Shown here: positions 1-12,109 of the stretch, piece by piece | Layout of the letters: every line of letters starts with the position of its first letter | How positions within the stretch are numbered: the first letter of the stretch is position 1 | From: Evernia prunastri | Taxonomy: Eukaryota > Ascomycota > Lecanoromycetes > Lecanorales > Parmeliaceae | Length of the DNA: 64,000 nt | Assembly (NCBI GenBank): GCA_003184365.1 | Contig: NKYR01000094.1 | Coordinates: forward strand, 1 to 64,000 | Reading direction: 5' to 3' | The notes under the pieces: model-generated | Told to the model about the DNA's origin: nothing | Database searches by the model: none | The model's input: only the letters and a program-made list of their open reading frames with translations | Position numbers and translations under genes: made by a program

Positions 1-45
1 CCAATCTACAGCGCTGGGGCATCGCTTGCCTGAGGGGGGGGGTAG

Positions 46-273
46 TGTTACGGACGTACCCTAGCTGTCAGGTACAAAGGGAGGGTTTATGGCTATGTGT
101 CAGGCACATAGAGTATTTATTGGTCATTGACACATTCTCATTATCACATAGGCTAGCGGGGATTCTTCCTAGTATTTAAGCGCTCTTCTCCTGTGTACAT
201 ATTCGCTCTTTATCTAGTTGTCTTATTCAATTTACCCCCATTAGACTTGACTCTGGGCACGGTTCTGACATCA
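46..273 (+). mobile_element. 3' LTR of an LTR retrotransposon (partial element)
   Basis: A polypurine tract (a run of nine G at about 34-42) is followed directly by TGTTACGG, and the block ends in TGACATCA. The pattern of polypurine tract, then TG...CA ends, is the normal junction between the interior of a retroelement and its 3' LTR. The block is about 228 bp, contains a TATTTAAG box-like motif near 173, and has a short pyrimidine-rich stretch downstream. The interior of the element lies outside the window, so the family (Gypsy or Copia) and target duplication cannot be determined. The exact right end (273 or 276) is uncertain. Confidence 0.55.
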
Positions 274-1349
274 ACAGCTAGATATATACTCGATTTTCAA
301 TACTTCTTAAAGATCTGTCGAAAAGTATCACTGAGAGACTTTAATTTATCAAATAGATTCTTCTTTTGATTAGATAAGACAGACTTTAAAATATAAAAAA
401 ATCTGTCTATTTATTGTTATCTTTTCAAGCTAATATGCTTTAAAATCTAATCATAAATAACTTTCTTAAGAGAATTCGTATTTCAAAATTCTTTGATATT
501 GAACTTCGAATATAGATCTATTCAAGCTAATATCTTTAAGTAGAGTCGAAATTCTTTAACTGTGATAGAGAATTTAGTACGTTTCTCGAAAGTTTTAGAA
601 TCTGAATTCAAAAATGTCAGGGACTTGAGTGTAGCTGAATGCATTGATTCCGGTATGAACGGAATAATAGCTATGGAGATCTAATGGTGGCAGAAGGCCG
701 GTATTTATGGGCAGGGCCAAGCCGCGCTAGGCCCGATCCGGCCGAGTAGTAGGAGTCATGGTGTTGTGAGCTAGAACCATGACAAAAAAGCATACTCATT
801 TGTATACTATACGAGTACTTTTAGAGTCTCTTCGTTAAAAAACAAGCTGAAAATAGCATAGAAACTATTGAGAGCAATGATAGCTGACAATTGATTCTGA
901 TTATCAGAATATGACTTGATGATTTTCGTAGGGGTGAACCTAGACAATGATTATGACTTTGAGGGAGGTTCTTTTGATACTTTAATAGGCTTCGGATCCT
1001 GACGCACATGGTCTAGATCATTTGACACCTTATTTCGAGACATGATAGTCTTATTTGATAGTATTTGACTTTCTGGAAGACGCGTTATTTTCATGGTTTT
1101 TGATAGTGGGGCTATAGGGCTAAACCCCTGAATTTAACCCCCTGCCAATCCGTGGGATAGATCCTCCCTCATTCGCAGAAGCGTGTACAACGACCTTTGT
1201 ATCTTATTGCCAGATAAACCGTCCACCTTGTGTATTCAAGATATTCCTGCGTTTCCAGGCAAGTGTCTGTAATTCTCGGAACTATCCGCATGCATCAGGT
1301 TGCTGGCGAGTGCTCCAAGACTTGAGAGTGGTGGCAGAATGTGTTGATC
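274..1349. other. AT-rich decayed intergenic DNA
   Basis: From about 280 to 640 the sequence is strongly AT-rich with many TA and TTTAAA words, which looks like repeat DNA altered by repeat-induced point mutation. From about 640 to 800 it becomes GC-rich again, with an 8-bp inverted repeat (GTCATGGT ... ACCATGAC, about 757-781). No open frame resembles a known protein. Probably a degenerate retroelement flank. Confidence 0.4.
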
Positions 1350-2687
1350 CTACTGCCAGATCGGTTTAGGGTCTGAGGAAACGACAGTTGTCTTTGTTTG
1401 ATTGATGACCATTCTCTCTTGCGAACCATATTTCTCTAGGTTCGCAAGCTCTATGTTGTTCTCTTTTCCACTTGTCACTGTGGATGTGTAGTCTGAGGAA
1501 GCGGGAAACCGAGTCCAGCCATATGCGTTTCGTGTATGAAAGCGTTTTCCCCCGCTTAGAATAGCGAACGGGTTCATTTTGGATTTGTCTTTGATGGAAT
1601 CTTCCGATCTCACTGGAACACGTATATCGTTTGTCAGAAGGCCGATGGCGAGGGAGTCGATCAAGGGTTTGAGGAATGGTAGACAGCTTGCAATAATGCA
1701 GTAATTGGTATGTATTACGGTGACAAGGGCGACGTTGACGGCTTTGATCGTTGTGTCGGGGGAATGGATGACATTGTTCAAATATACGAGGCGCAGCACA
1801 GCAAGTGGGATTGTTCTAAGCTATGTCAGTGCATGCACTCCAAATCGGCGGGCTTTCATACGTCAGGTTTGGTGTAAAAGACAACATTGCCGGAAGCTTC
1901 TTTGCCACGGGAAGATGGACATTGAAGAGCAGGTATATTGGCGCAAGGCCTATATAGAGCTGAGTACAGATGTCAATCACCCAATTGGTTGTCCAGAAAG
2001 CCAGCTGATTTTTGTTAGCTTCATTAAAGGGTAATTACAAGCCAACGAGCTCATACCTGATCAAAACAACGTCTAGAGGCTTGATCCCATGGATCTGGAA
2101 CAGCGCACTGAAACGAGATGCATAGAATTGCTATCACAAGCCACATCATAATGCAGACCATGATTCCTTTCACAGAGGTTTGTCGCCAGTTTAGCCTGCC
2201 TGACCCGTCCGGTCGAGACAGCAGTATTAGGAACTGTAATGCAGCCATCTTCGCAATGTATAGTGTGAGGATATAGAGAAACTGAGAGGCGTATGCTGAC
2301 TGAATCTCTTAGTTAGCATGATCATTTACTCCTACATGGTGGTCGCGCAGTCACTGACTTTTTCGTAGCGTTTAAACTGATGGCTATCCAAGGCCTTCTT
2401 AGGCTGGCCCAAGCCAGATTGAACCTGTACTGCTGTGGTAACGCAGTAACCGACAGCTGTGGACTAGTTGGCATTAGAGGATATGCCTGCGCGGACGAAC
2501 TCTTGAACCCTGATGATTCTGTGCTTACCATTGCAAGTACCATGAGAGTGTCATCGCTTTGAAACTTCCGAATCATCTTCCACTTCGTTGTCACTTTGCC
2601 GGCAATTACCAAAACCAAAGCGACCAAAGTAATCCAGGCAGCGATGTTGACTAGCGGGCCGCGATGCTCTGCGTCTATCTGCCGCAT
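1350..2687 (-). CDS. Fungal rhodopsin-domain seven-helix membrane protein (copy 1)
   Basis: Integral membrane protein of the fungal rhodopsin-like (SAT4/PTH11-related) family; the ligand and partner are unknown. The start at 2687 gives an N-terminal helix followed by KFQSDDTLMVLAM. The second exon (about 2359-2463) carries the family-typical GLGQPKKAL loop. The third begins SAYASQFLYILT and contains the WDQASRRCFDQ segment found after helix 4. Two further exons cover TTNWVIDICTQLYIGLAPIY and the last helices, with NYCIIASCLPFLKPLIDSL near the end of the domain. The hydrophilic tail ends in SSDPKPIWQ. Five exons are joined by small introns with GT-AG ends. It is transcribed away from the permease at 4117. 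Intron positions match those of the second copy at 15697. The family is confident; the function is unknown. Confidence 0.88.
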
Positions 2688-4116
2688 CTCGGGAAAGCTG
2701 AGGAGTAGTTTCGCGAAAAGATTGGGGTCAGAGAGACAAGCGACGGACGTGAAGGAATGGCAGTATGAATTTTGAAATATGGTTTTGGAGATGTGCGCAT
2801 GGGAGGGTAGGCTTGGTCACTGCCAGCCTTTGAAAGGCTGAAGACTCGCAGAATCATCGTTGCTCATATGACAAGATGCGCCTGGCAGATAAGAGCCGTC
2901 TCACAAAGTAGGCAAACGGTAAGACCTTCAGAGATCCAGGACATAGGTACGTGAAATATGACCCAGCGGACGTCTTCGGTCTGAGCGAGACATGTCTTCA
3001 GCTTCTTTTCGGTTGCCAAAACGCACCTGGGAACTTGGGCGCATGTCCACCAATCGCAACTCCAGACGTAGGATTCGCGAGGGAGAAAAGGGAGGCAGGT
3101 GGGTGTGTGAGTTGTAGAGGCGGATGGACATTGGCCCTATGCCGACAGCCTTACTGCATGGTAAGGTAAGAAAGAGGGAGGCTGTTTGGGAGATATTAAT
3201 CCCTCAGCAAGATTAAAAAAGGGAAAGGATTCGGGGAGTGATAGCGCACAATGGCGTACTGGCGTCAGGTTACGACCAAGTTTCCCACGGATCTACCTTA
3301 CCTTAGCTACCTAAGGTAGAGAGAGTACCTACTCCCCTCTGCGGCTGAGCAGATCCTTTTATGGTTACATGCAGTAGCGACTTATTAGCCGAGCTCCCCC
3401 GAACTTCCTTCCAGGGCTACTTTAGCATGGAATGTAAGATAGATTAGTTAAGTAAGGTAAGGTAAGGTAGGTCTTTAACGCTGAGCGTGTCCGGAACATT
3501 TAAAGGGCCGGAAATGCTTTTTCGGTGCGCTTTGCCTGCTTGTCCATATCTACTCTATGATATAAAGAGAGAATGAGAGACGAGAGAACGAAGTAATTGA
3601 TTCACTAGGTCTAGATGATCTCTTTGCCGTGGTTACAGTACCTTATCTTTTTCCCGCCTTTTCTTCCCTGAGAGATAAGGTAACGAGAGACCAAGATTGG
3701 TACATAGCTGGGGGGCCGGTAACCTATCGGAACTCCAGGTTTGACCCTCACCAACGGGAAAACACGCGAAAGCAACCACCCACTTTATTTTACTCTACTT
3801 CTACTTATGAATCAACCCTTCTCATACACAGAGTCGGAGGCGCTACTCTACTTCCCCAAGAGTAAGCAGCCATCGACCATCCCACACCACCCACTTTCCA
3901 CACCGGTCCTAGTCGCTCACGAGGCCGGCAACAACCTGCTTTATTTTACGAGGAACATACATTCCTCATCTTCCCTCCTCGCTTTCGGGGCACAGCGACC
4001 GTATAATCCTTTCGGGAGTACTTGCGGTACTATGCCAGGGAAATTAAATCTGCTGTCGCTTTACATTCTCTCGGTCGCTCAGATACTCATCCCCAAGTCT
4101 CTACAATCTCCCCAAG
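2688..4116. promoter_or_regulatory. Divergent intergenic region between rhodopsin copy 1 and permease 1
   Basis: This 1.4-kb spacer separates two divergently transcribed genes, so it should hold both promoters. It is rich in AGGTA/TACCT runs: GGTAAGGTAAG near 3161, CCTTACCTTAGCTACCTAAGG near 3297 and a triple AAGGT run near 3452. The last 300 bases before 4117 are CT-rich, as in a fungal 5' leader. Small open frames here show no family resemblance. Confidence 0.4.
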
Positions 4117-6399
4117 ATGGAGATTGAGCTCACCGATATCCAAATGTCGCCAGACAAAGGCGCGACTACGTCTGTTCAGCGGAAATTTGCCAAAGATGAG
4201 GCTGTCCTAGCTCGCTTCGGCAAACGACAACAGCTACGGGTCAGTGTCTTTTCCAATACTATCAGTCATTCAAGATTGAGCTTTGCTAGTAGTTCTTGCG
4301 CTGATTCTGTCATCACAGAGAGGCTTCGGTTTGTTACCTGTCATCGGTCTGACTAGCACCTTGATGATAACTTGGGAGGTCATCACCGCGTCAGTCATTG
4401 TCGTCCAATTCCACACCGTCGATCGCTGGCTAAGAGCCGCGGATACAGAACCCTATTGAATGGATTGGAGAATGGTGGTCCTGCAGGCTTGATCTACGGC
4501 TACATATTCGTATGGTGTGGCGCATCCCTGCAGGCACTCGTCATGGCAGAGATGGCATCAATGTACGTTCACAGGAGGACCATACGGTCTCCGAACGGCT
4601 CTTTGCATTCTCTTCGCATAGACCATGCATTTTATAAGACTTGTTGGGATTCGCACTTCTGACCATGATCACTCTTGGCCAACTTGGTAGGCGCTCAGCA
4701 CTGGCTTAGATTGACGTTGTCGTAACGGCATTCCCGCCAAGTCCTGAGCAAGCCGCCTTTCTGCTACAACATTTGACTGCTTCGTTTTCGTTGTGACTAA
4801 CTACCTACTAGGATCCCTCTTGCCGGCGGCCCCTTCAACTGGGTGTCTATCTTATCCCCTCCATGGTGCAAGAAATTTCTCAGCTACATAGCAGGATGGT
4901 TAACAGTAATCACATGGCAGGCTTTAGTGGCAGGGGTTGCATATGTCACAGGAACCTTAGTACAAGGGCTTCTAATACTGAATTACCCAAGCTACGATTA
5001 TCAAAGATGGCATGGAACGCTTCTATTCTACGCTGTTCTAGCTTTTGCCCTGTTTGTCAACACGTACCTTGGTCGTCTTCTCCCGCAAATCGAATCCATG
5101 ATGTTTCTGTTTCACATCATGGGGTTCTTCGGAGTTTTAATCCCACTGGTCTATCTAGCTCCTCATCAATCAGCTAACGAGGTCTTTACCACCTTCTTGA
5201 ACTTGGGTGACTGGAGCACTAACGGACTGTCGTTCTTCGTTGGCCTCATCACCGCCATGGATTCCTTTCCCGGTAGGCCATGAATTAGACAGTTTTGATC
5301 TACTTTGCTAACAAGTGGTTATTCAGGTTTAGATGCCGCCGATCATATCGGTATGTACACACTCAACCCACAGAACTTCAAGAACGAAACTGAAGCCTCA
5401 TTCGTGCAAAGCGGAGGAAATCCAAAACGCTCCAACTGTTATCCCCCTCAGCATAGGAATTTCGACCCTACTAAATGGATCCTTAGGCTTTGCGATGTTA
5501 ATCGCGCTTCTTTTTTGTATGCCTAGCGACATTCCGAGTATTTTGAACTCGGAGACTTATTACCCCTTCATGAGTGTATACACTTATGCGGTGGGATCTA
5601 CGTCTGGTGCTACGGCTATGGTGAGTCTTTCAAATATACCATCCAGTACTACGCCACTATAGCGCCCTTTGATTCTGTAAAGTAACACCTACCTTTCGAC
5701 ACTACCGAAGACATCGCTCTCGAGTGTCACAAATTCGACGAATGATCTAGGAATTTTCGAGAACTGTGACTTGAGACTAACATAGTCTAGGCTTCCGTTG
5801 TCGTCGTTACTCAAATATTCGCCACGGTTAACATTGTTGCAACAGCTTCACGAATGCTATGGGCGTTTGCCCGCGAAGGTGGAGTTCCTGGATCTAAATA
5901 CATTGCAAGAGTGAGCTTCCTTAACGCAAGATATATCACATCTACACCGTGTTAATATACCTAGGTTAATCAACGCACGCATCTTCCACTATATGCAATT
6001 GGAATGACGACAGTCATCAACCTTTTGCTGGCATTGATCAACATTGGTTCATCTGTGGGATTCGACGCCTTTATTTCTTTGATCGTTGCGGGCTATTACT
6101 CCTCATTTATCCTCTCGGCGTCCGTAATGCTAAACAAGCGTCTCACAACTCCAGATTCGGAATTACCCTGGGGACCGTTCAGGCTTGGACGTGCAGGTGT
6201 TCCAGTCACCGTGGTGGCATTAGCTTACTCCGTCCTTGGCGCCTTCTTCTCAATGTGGCCTACGACGGTCAAACCAAGTGCAGAGAGTATGAATTACTGC
6301 GTTGTGATGTTCGGTGGCGTCATGATCTTTAGCCTTTTTTTCTGGCTTGTGTATGGTCGGAAACATTACACGGGTCCGGTCCTGGAGCTACGAGACTAA
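4117..6399 (+). CDS. Amino-acid/choline-type permease (APC superfamily, copy 1)
   Basis: Twelve-helix transporter of the amino acid-polyamine-organocation superfamily, closest in feel to the fungal GABA/choline permease group; it would import an amino acid or amine across the plasma membrane. The start at 4117 gives a polar N-terminus (MEIELTDIQMS). The next exons carry RGFGLLPVIGLTSTLMITWE, then NGGPAGLIYGYIF, the family signature around helix 2, then IPLAGGPFNWVSILSPPW. Later exons give GLDAADHIAEEIQNAPTVIP, the conserved loop between helices 6 and 7, ASRMLWAFAREGGVP, and VNQRTHLPLYAI. The C-terminus ends in YGRKHYTGPVLELRD. I count about eight exons; the longest introns are about 4563-4811 and 5621-5790. 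Paralogous to 12110-14124. The substrate cannot be read from the sequence. Confidence 0.88.
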
Positions 6400-8567
6400 T
6401 GCAATGGATTGCTCTGCGGCAGGAATCGTGGTGAGCCAGCTCATAAGGCTCCCTAGACATAGTGAACGTAGATTACCAGTTGAAAGTTCAAAGCTTGCTA
6501 GACCTATTCATGAGCCCAGTCATAACGGAGTGCGTCAATATGGACGCACGTAGATAATAGACATCATAGCAGGTAGTATCTACGAGTGGCTGGTTGGCTA
6601 ACAAAGTCACGTTACAGCGGGCATTCTGCGCCTCTCTTCGAATCAAAACTCATGTACAACTGCAAATCGTAACGATGAACCTTCTGGCAACACAACAACG
6701 AAAATTTGCAAACATTTCAATCAACCCCACGCGTCGCTCCTCGTCCCCAAAATTTGGTCCCTTTTGCGAATGACACCCACATTTCCTACCGGAGTCATAC
6801 ATACCCATCCACGCAAACATCCACGCAAAAAGAAGTCCTTAAAACGGTTGCTCTCTACCCTTGCTTCCAATGCTTACGGCCGGCCATCTCTTGTTTCTGT
6901 TGGATATGTTTCATCTGTTATCGGAGACGCTGATATCACTGTTATGATGGTGATGTTGATTGGTAGTTTTGGCTGTGCCATCCGTGTTCAAGATTTACTG
7001 CTTCCTGCAAGCGAAGCGCCTGTGTTCTTGGGAAAGAGAGAGAGAGAGAAAAATAATTATTGGTAATATGCTGTAATGCGAGCTGGCTGCGGTAAAAGTG
7101 AGGGGAAAGGGCCGTCATGAGGAGAGGAGGAAATGGTGACTATATTTCCGACAATGATTTTCGAGAGGCAATCGGATGGACTTTCCGAGCCTGAAACCGA
7201 AAAGATAGCCATCAAGCCGTATAAGGATCTTTCCGCCGGGTCTGCGAACCAATCGGTTTGCGTGGTGCCTTCATCGGAACCAGGCGATCTACTCAGATTC
7301 AGAAGCGTGGCATTTCCAACGTTGGCTCGGTAACCCAATAGATGTGGAGAAGAGAGAGAGAGAGAGAAGCGGTTTTGGACTTGGGGTAGTGGCAGCCGCG
7401 TACGTATCGGGTAAAAGTCCGATGATGGAAAGTAAAATTCCTGAACTTCGAGCAGAGTAGCTGCATTCCACTCAATTTCAACACTAGCTCAGACTTTCAA
7501 TCATACGCCCGTAGTGATGACCAAGGCTGATATTGTACATGGGCAGTGCTGCGGTATGCGGACTTTTAGGACCTGAATCCAGGACGATGACTGCTTTGGA
7601 AGGGATGCGAAGATCATGACGGGCGGTTCCGGAAATTGCTTGATTTCGAAAGTTGAGGAAACAGTGTGAAAAGGGGTGGAAGGGGAGGGGGGTATAGCGT
7701 CACATTCGAGTCCAAGAATCCTCCTTTACACCGTATTGACCAGCTGTAGTTGTTGCATAGCGCTTATCACTCAAATCAAGTTGAGCTGGAATTTCAAGTC
7801 TTTTTTAAACATATTAACAACGATCCTAGTGGTTGTGCAATATTAGACACCCAATGATCTAATTCAGAAATCATCTCTCAAAAGTAACGCTTCCACTCCC
7901 TACAGGTCACGCAGTGTCGTCCAGGATTGTGATTGAAGTCTCAAGGCACCCGTAGCGATCTCAATCCTTCTGACGTTGCTGCTAGCATTAAGTAAGTCGA
8001 ATATTCTCTCATATACAGCCTATCCTCAGACCATTCATAGGCCGCGACCACCGCCTCACCTGTTTGGTTTGGGCTCTGGCGGTGAGATTGAGGAATGTCT
8101 CGATGTGTACGGTGGGCCGCCGTATTTACTGAAGATCAAGGAAGAGGCGGTGTCATGAACTCGCATCTGGTACGGGTTTGTTGGTTACTGATTACTGCTT
8201 TGCAGAGATTGACGATTGAAAAATGTTGACGATCAGGTTGTATGTACGCGGTTAACTTGCCTGGGTCGCCTTTCCTGACACGTTGATACTGCTTGGAAGT
8301 CCTAACGGTGAGGTCGTGGTTGACAGGTAGACCGCTTTCTGAGCTTGATGCGATGGAGAGAGCTGGACTTGCCGTCAAAATAGACTGGATTAGTCCCGTA
8401 AGTTGCGACGACGGCGAGCACAGCTGATGTTAGCTTCTGCATCCTGTAAACACCTCCCTTGAGCTTTGATCTTTGATTGAGTGATCTTTATGATTTTCTA
8501 AGCTCAGAATTGCAGAGTGCTGTGAGATAAGATGGCTTTAGACTTGTAATTTACCCATTGCTCGCCA

Positions 8568-8713
8568 CAGTGGGACGGAGGATTAGCCGGTCGCATTGCA
8601 TGGTTATTTCGCATAGCAGGCCCACAGGCTCGCAACATCGCATTGAGGGACGCGATGACCAGGAGATATGTGTCTTGATCGGAGCTCTATTTACATGGGC
8701 TTCCCAGCAGTGT
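8568..8713 (+). repeat. Dispersed repeat, copy 1
   Basis: This 146-bp stretch matches 46530-46728 along most of its length. Shared blocks in the same order are an AGTGGGAC start, GGTTAG/GATTAG, CGGTCGCAT, CATGGT, TCGC.TAGCA, GACGCGAT, CAGGAGAT and GGAGCTCTATTTA.ATGGGC, ending in CAGTGT. Copy 2 is longer because of an internal duplication. No terminal inverted repeat or target duplication is visible, so the class is unknown. This copy lies between genes. Confidence 0.6.
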
Positions 8714-8828
8714 AAGGTGAAAGATGATGCCATAATCTTGTACTGAGAGCCTACAGGAACCCCAAAAGAGAATCTCATATTGTACATATCATAATGCATC
8801 TGCCTTTTTTGCCAAATCTCAAAAGCTC

Positions 8829-8940
8829 TTTTCAAAAAAAAAAAAGAAAAAAAAGATGAACCAAACCTTTTCTTGTTTCTTTTCTTTTCTTTTTATCTTT
8901 CTTCTTTCTTCTTTCTTCTTTTCGAAAAAAGAAGAAAAAG
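8829..8940. repeat. Low-complexity A-rich then CTTT/TTC-rich tract
   Basis: A run of A and AAAAG units is followed by TTTC and TTTCTTC units, then TTTTCGAAAAAAGAAG, which is itself nearly self-complementary. The two halves are partly complementary, so the tract could fold or be slippage-prone. It lies 440-600 bp upstream of the coiled-coil gene. Confidence 0.6.
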
Positions 8941-9429
8941 TCTTATCTGACCAACATCTTTTTTCTATCCTGCTATATATATAAACTGTTTTTGCCGCAT
9001 CAACGTAGAAGTCTTCGAGGTTGTTCATGATTCGGCTCCCTAGTGGCTCGTCAACACTCTGGACCCTTTTTTGGACCCCTTCGCCACTTACGACTGCCTT
9101 CATGCTGTGTTGTTGTAGCAGCATGGGACGCGGAGACATGCGGGGTAGGTGTCAACAAGTATTGTGTGTTGTTGCTGCTGGATCGCATATAATGTCTCTC
9201 TCCTGCCAGGTCTCTTCTTGTCTTTCTTACACCACCTATTGACATTTCAAACAAGAACATACACGTCTCCTAAGAAGCTGCACAACTCTACCACCACAGC
9301 TCAAGACTCATACAACATGTTGAGTAATTCAACCTGAAAATCTGTGGTGCCAACTTCTGTCGTCTTCCATCCTTTCCCTCTCCTGTCTTCCAAGTTGACA
9401 TCTGGATATCTATCCATTGGGAATCTATC

Positions 9430-11909
9430 ATGGGTCTGAGACTTAGAAAGGCTCAGCTAGAGACTAAGCCCAAGATGTCCGAGGTGAATGTGGTCAAGAG
9501 GTTCGGGGCTAAATTGAGAAAGGCATTCAACAAGAAGAAGGAGGTATGCAACTACATCGGAGTTCACCCTCAAAAAGAGACAAGCTGACCTGGATCGTCT
9601 AGTCTCATGTTCAGCCTGTGACACAAGCCTTTGCACAGGATTTTGGGCCTCCGATAACCACACATCCGAGCCTGTTTCCCAAGGAAGATGGGAGAAAGCA
9701 TGGAGAGAGCGAGCCGAGTGTTGTCGTGGGGCACATTGATGTCAAAGGAGTATCTCCAGAGCCACATCTGGCTGATGTTCCACAAGGTAAGTATCCACGT
9801 CCAAGTAAGTGAGGCCAATGTTGACAAAAGCAAGGCGATGATATAAATATACCGACTGCTCGAGACTTCGGGTTCTGCAATCTACTCCAGAAAGTCGCCG
9901 CCACTACTTTGCCAAAACCTGCTCATTCTCTCAATGACGATGCTCAAGATTCAGAGCAAGAGACTCGACGACGAGACCACGTAGAAGCGGGGGCCTCGTC
10001 CCAGGATTCTTCAACGGGCTCTTCTAGCCTCGAAAATCCAGTACCGACGCATTTTAAGAAAGCTAGACGCTCAAGCTGCCCTTCTCCATGCACTCTTTCC
10101 CCAAACAGCAACCACTCGAGCGAGACGCTCTTTAGTACGTCTCGCCATTCGGGGACGTCCTCATCGCCTATATTCACCGAGTCCTGTCGCACTTTTGACA
10201 AAGATGAAACGCAGGACAAACATTGCTGGGTAGTACTTGCTGAACACCTAAAGACCGAAGAACTAGACGCTGAGAACTCGCAATGGGAGCTCGTGGTGGA
10301 GCGGATGAAGTCCGCTCACCGAGCGGAAATTCTTGAGCTCAAATCGCAGATCTCTGTTGCAGAGATGATCCTTGAAGCTCGCGATGTCGACCTTGCCAAC
10401 GAGAAAGATGATCATGAAGCCGATCTAGAGCAATTGGAGACACTGAAGAAAGAGCGAAGTCGGATTCGAAAGTGTTTGTCGGAGCGCAACATGGAGCTGA
10501 GGAGTGCGAAGAAGGAAATCAAAATTCTCCAAAAGGCTCTTGAGCAGCGTTCTGTTAAAGAATGCTCGGAGGGAAATGAAGACATGGAAGAACAAGCCGG
10601 ACGCCTCGCTGGAGCAGGTTCTCCACACATCACAGAGGTCCACAAGTTACAAGAAGATCGTGACAAGTCGGCGCCAGAAGAACCTCGACGAATCACGCCG
10701 CAAGCTGTAAGGAATGGAGAAGCGAGAGAGGAAGCTACGCCGAACCAAGCTTTAGATTTCGGTGACAATGAGAAAACACTTGCGACTCGAGCCGAGGAAC
10801 TCCAGAAGCAGAAACAAACCTTGGAGGAGAACCTCGAATATGCAACCGAAGAGGTCACTAGATTATGTTCGGAAGCGGAAGCCACCAGTGAAGGGGTGAA
10901 GAGGCTGAGGGGAGAAAACCACTTCGCTCGACTTGAAGTGAGCTACATCCACGCTATCAACGCGTTTTATCGCGGGGAATTTGAAGGCCACGATCCGGCA
11001 CGGACCGCACAATTCAATGGCTTTCTAAAGCGCAAAGACGAGGCATATGCTGAGCTTGAGGTGCGCGCTGTTGAATGTGCACGGCAGCTTGCTGAGGAGA
11101 AGAAGAATAGGACAATTGAAAATGCCTACGCCGAGGAGAAAATCAACAACTTGAATGAAGAATTGGCACTTCAACACGAAACGGTCGCTGGATTGATTCA
11201 GGGTCGCAACATCTTGATGGAACAGAAAGAGGAGATCTTTCAGATGTTCCAGAAGAAGATCTTTGCAAGTGACGTCGACGACGCGTTCCGTCACAACTAC
11301 GACATCATAAAGAAGGATAACACGTTCCTAATTAGCATTATCAACAAACGTGAACGCTACCTAGAAGACGCCGAAAAGCCCGTAGCTGACCTGAGAGCCG
11401 AGATAATCATCCTCGAAAGCGCGGCGGAGTCAGACCAGCTCAAGCAGCGCCAAATGCAGCAATCGATCAACGGCCTCGAGGTTGAAAAATTAAGCCTGCA
11501 GGACAAGGTGACGATCCTGACCGAACTCCGCGACGAAGCGGCGCAAGAATCGAGCGCCCAAATCCAGCAGCAAGCCGACGAGATCGAGCGACTCCTTAGG
11601 GACGGAGCCGAAGACGGCTGGCTGAGGTGCTCGCGGGCCCAGGCCGATGAGATCGCTCACTGCCGCGCCGAGATGGAGCGGTTGGAAGGACTCATGAACC
11701 AGTGGCGCATGCGGGCGCTGGAGGCTCAGGAAGACTTCTGCCCCATGCTGCAATATGCAGAGGTGATCGATTGGACGGCTGAGGAGTCGAGGTGGCGGTT
11801 GCACCATGCGGAGCGGAGGGCGTTGGAGTTGGAGAGGAGGAAGGAGGGGTTGAGGAAGCAAGTTGTGAATTTGAAGAGGAAATTTAGGGGTGCGGTTAGA
11901 GGGCGCTGA
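9430..11909 (+). CDS. Large coiled-coil protein of unknown function
   Basis: Three exons (9430-9543, 9603-9786, 9895-11909) join in frame to about 770 residues. The start at 9430 gives a basic N-terminus (MGLRLRKAQLETK) rich in Lys and Arg. Residues of roughly 100-200 are Ser/Asp-rich and look disordered. From about residue 200 to the end the protein is almost continuous heptad-type sequence full of Glu, Lys, Leu and Gln, for example in the areas with NNLNEELALQHETV and LRAEIIILESAAES. The tail is basic (KRKFRGAVRGR). There are no membrane segments or catalytic motifs. It resembles SMC- or myosin-tail-like scaffolds only in composition. It sits alone between the two arms of the inverted rhodopsin-permease duplication. 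I do not recognise a family. Confidence 0.7.
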
Positions 11910-12109
11910 GGTCAAATTAGAGTCCAAGACTTTCACGTTCCTCGATCTCCTTGGTTTCAATTTAGATCCAAGAGACATTCTGAAGACTGTGCCTCGTGTA
12001 CAAAGGGCAATGAAAGAGCTAAATTTCTGCACCTCCTAGCGTAGCCTCACATGAAGCCGAAGCGTTCTCTGCTCAAGAAGAACATACGATCGGGGCCTAG
12101 AGCTAGACA

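Larger units (their letters stand above)
6400..9429. other. 3-kb spacer with simple repeats and one dispersed repeat
   Basis: No open frame here shows a recognisable family or a convincing exon series. The stretch holds GA microsatellites (about 7037-7050 and 7350-7368), a dispersed repeat (8568-8713), a long purine/pyrimidine tract (8829-8940) and a TATATATATAAA box (about 8975-8987). Small frames such as 7057-7338 (-) are probably chance. Confidence 0.4.

Noticed and set aside
11490..12032. Antisense 180-residue frame over the coiled-coil gene
   Set aside because: Leu/Pro-rich shadow of Glu/Lys/Gln codons; no motif.
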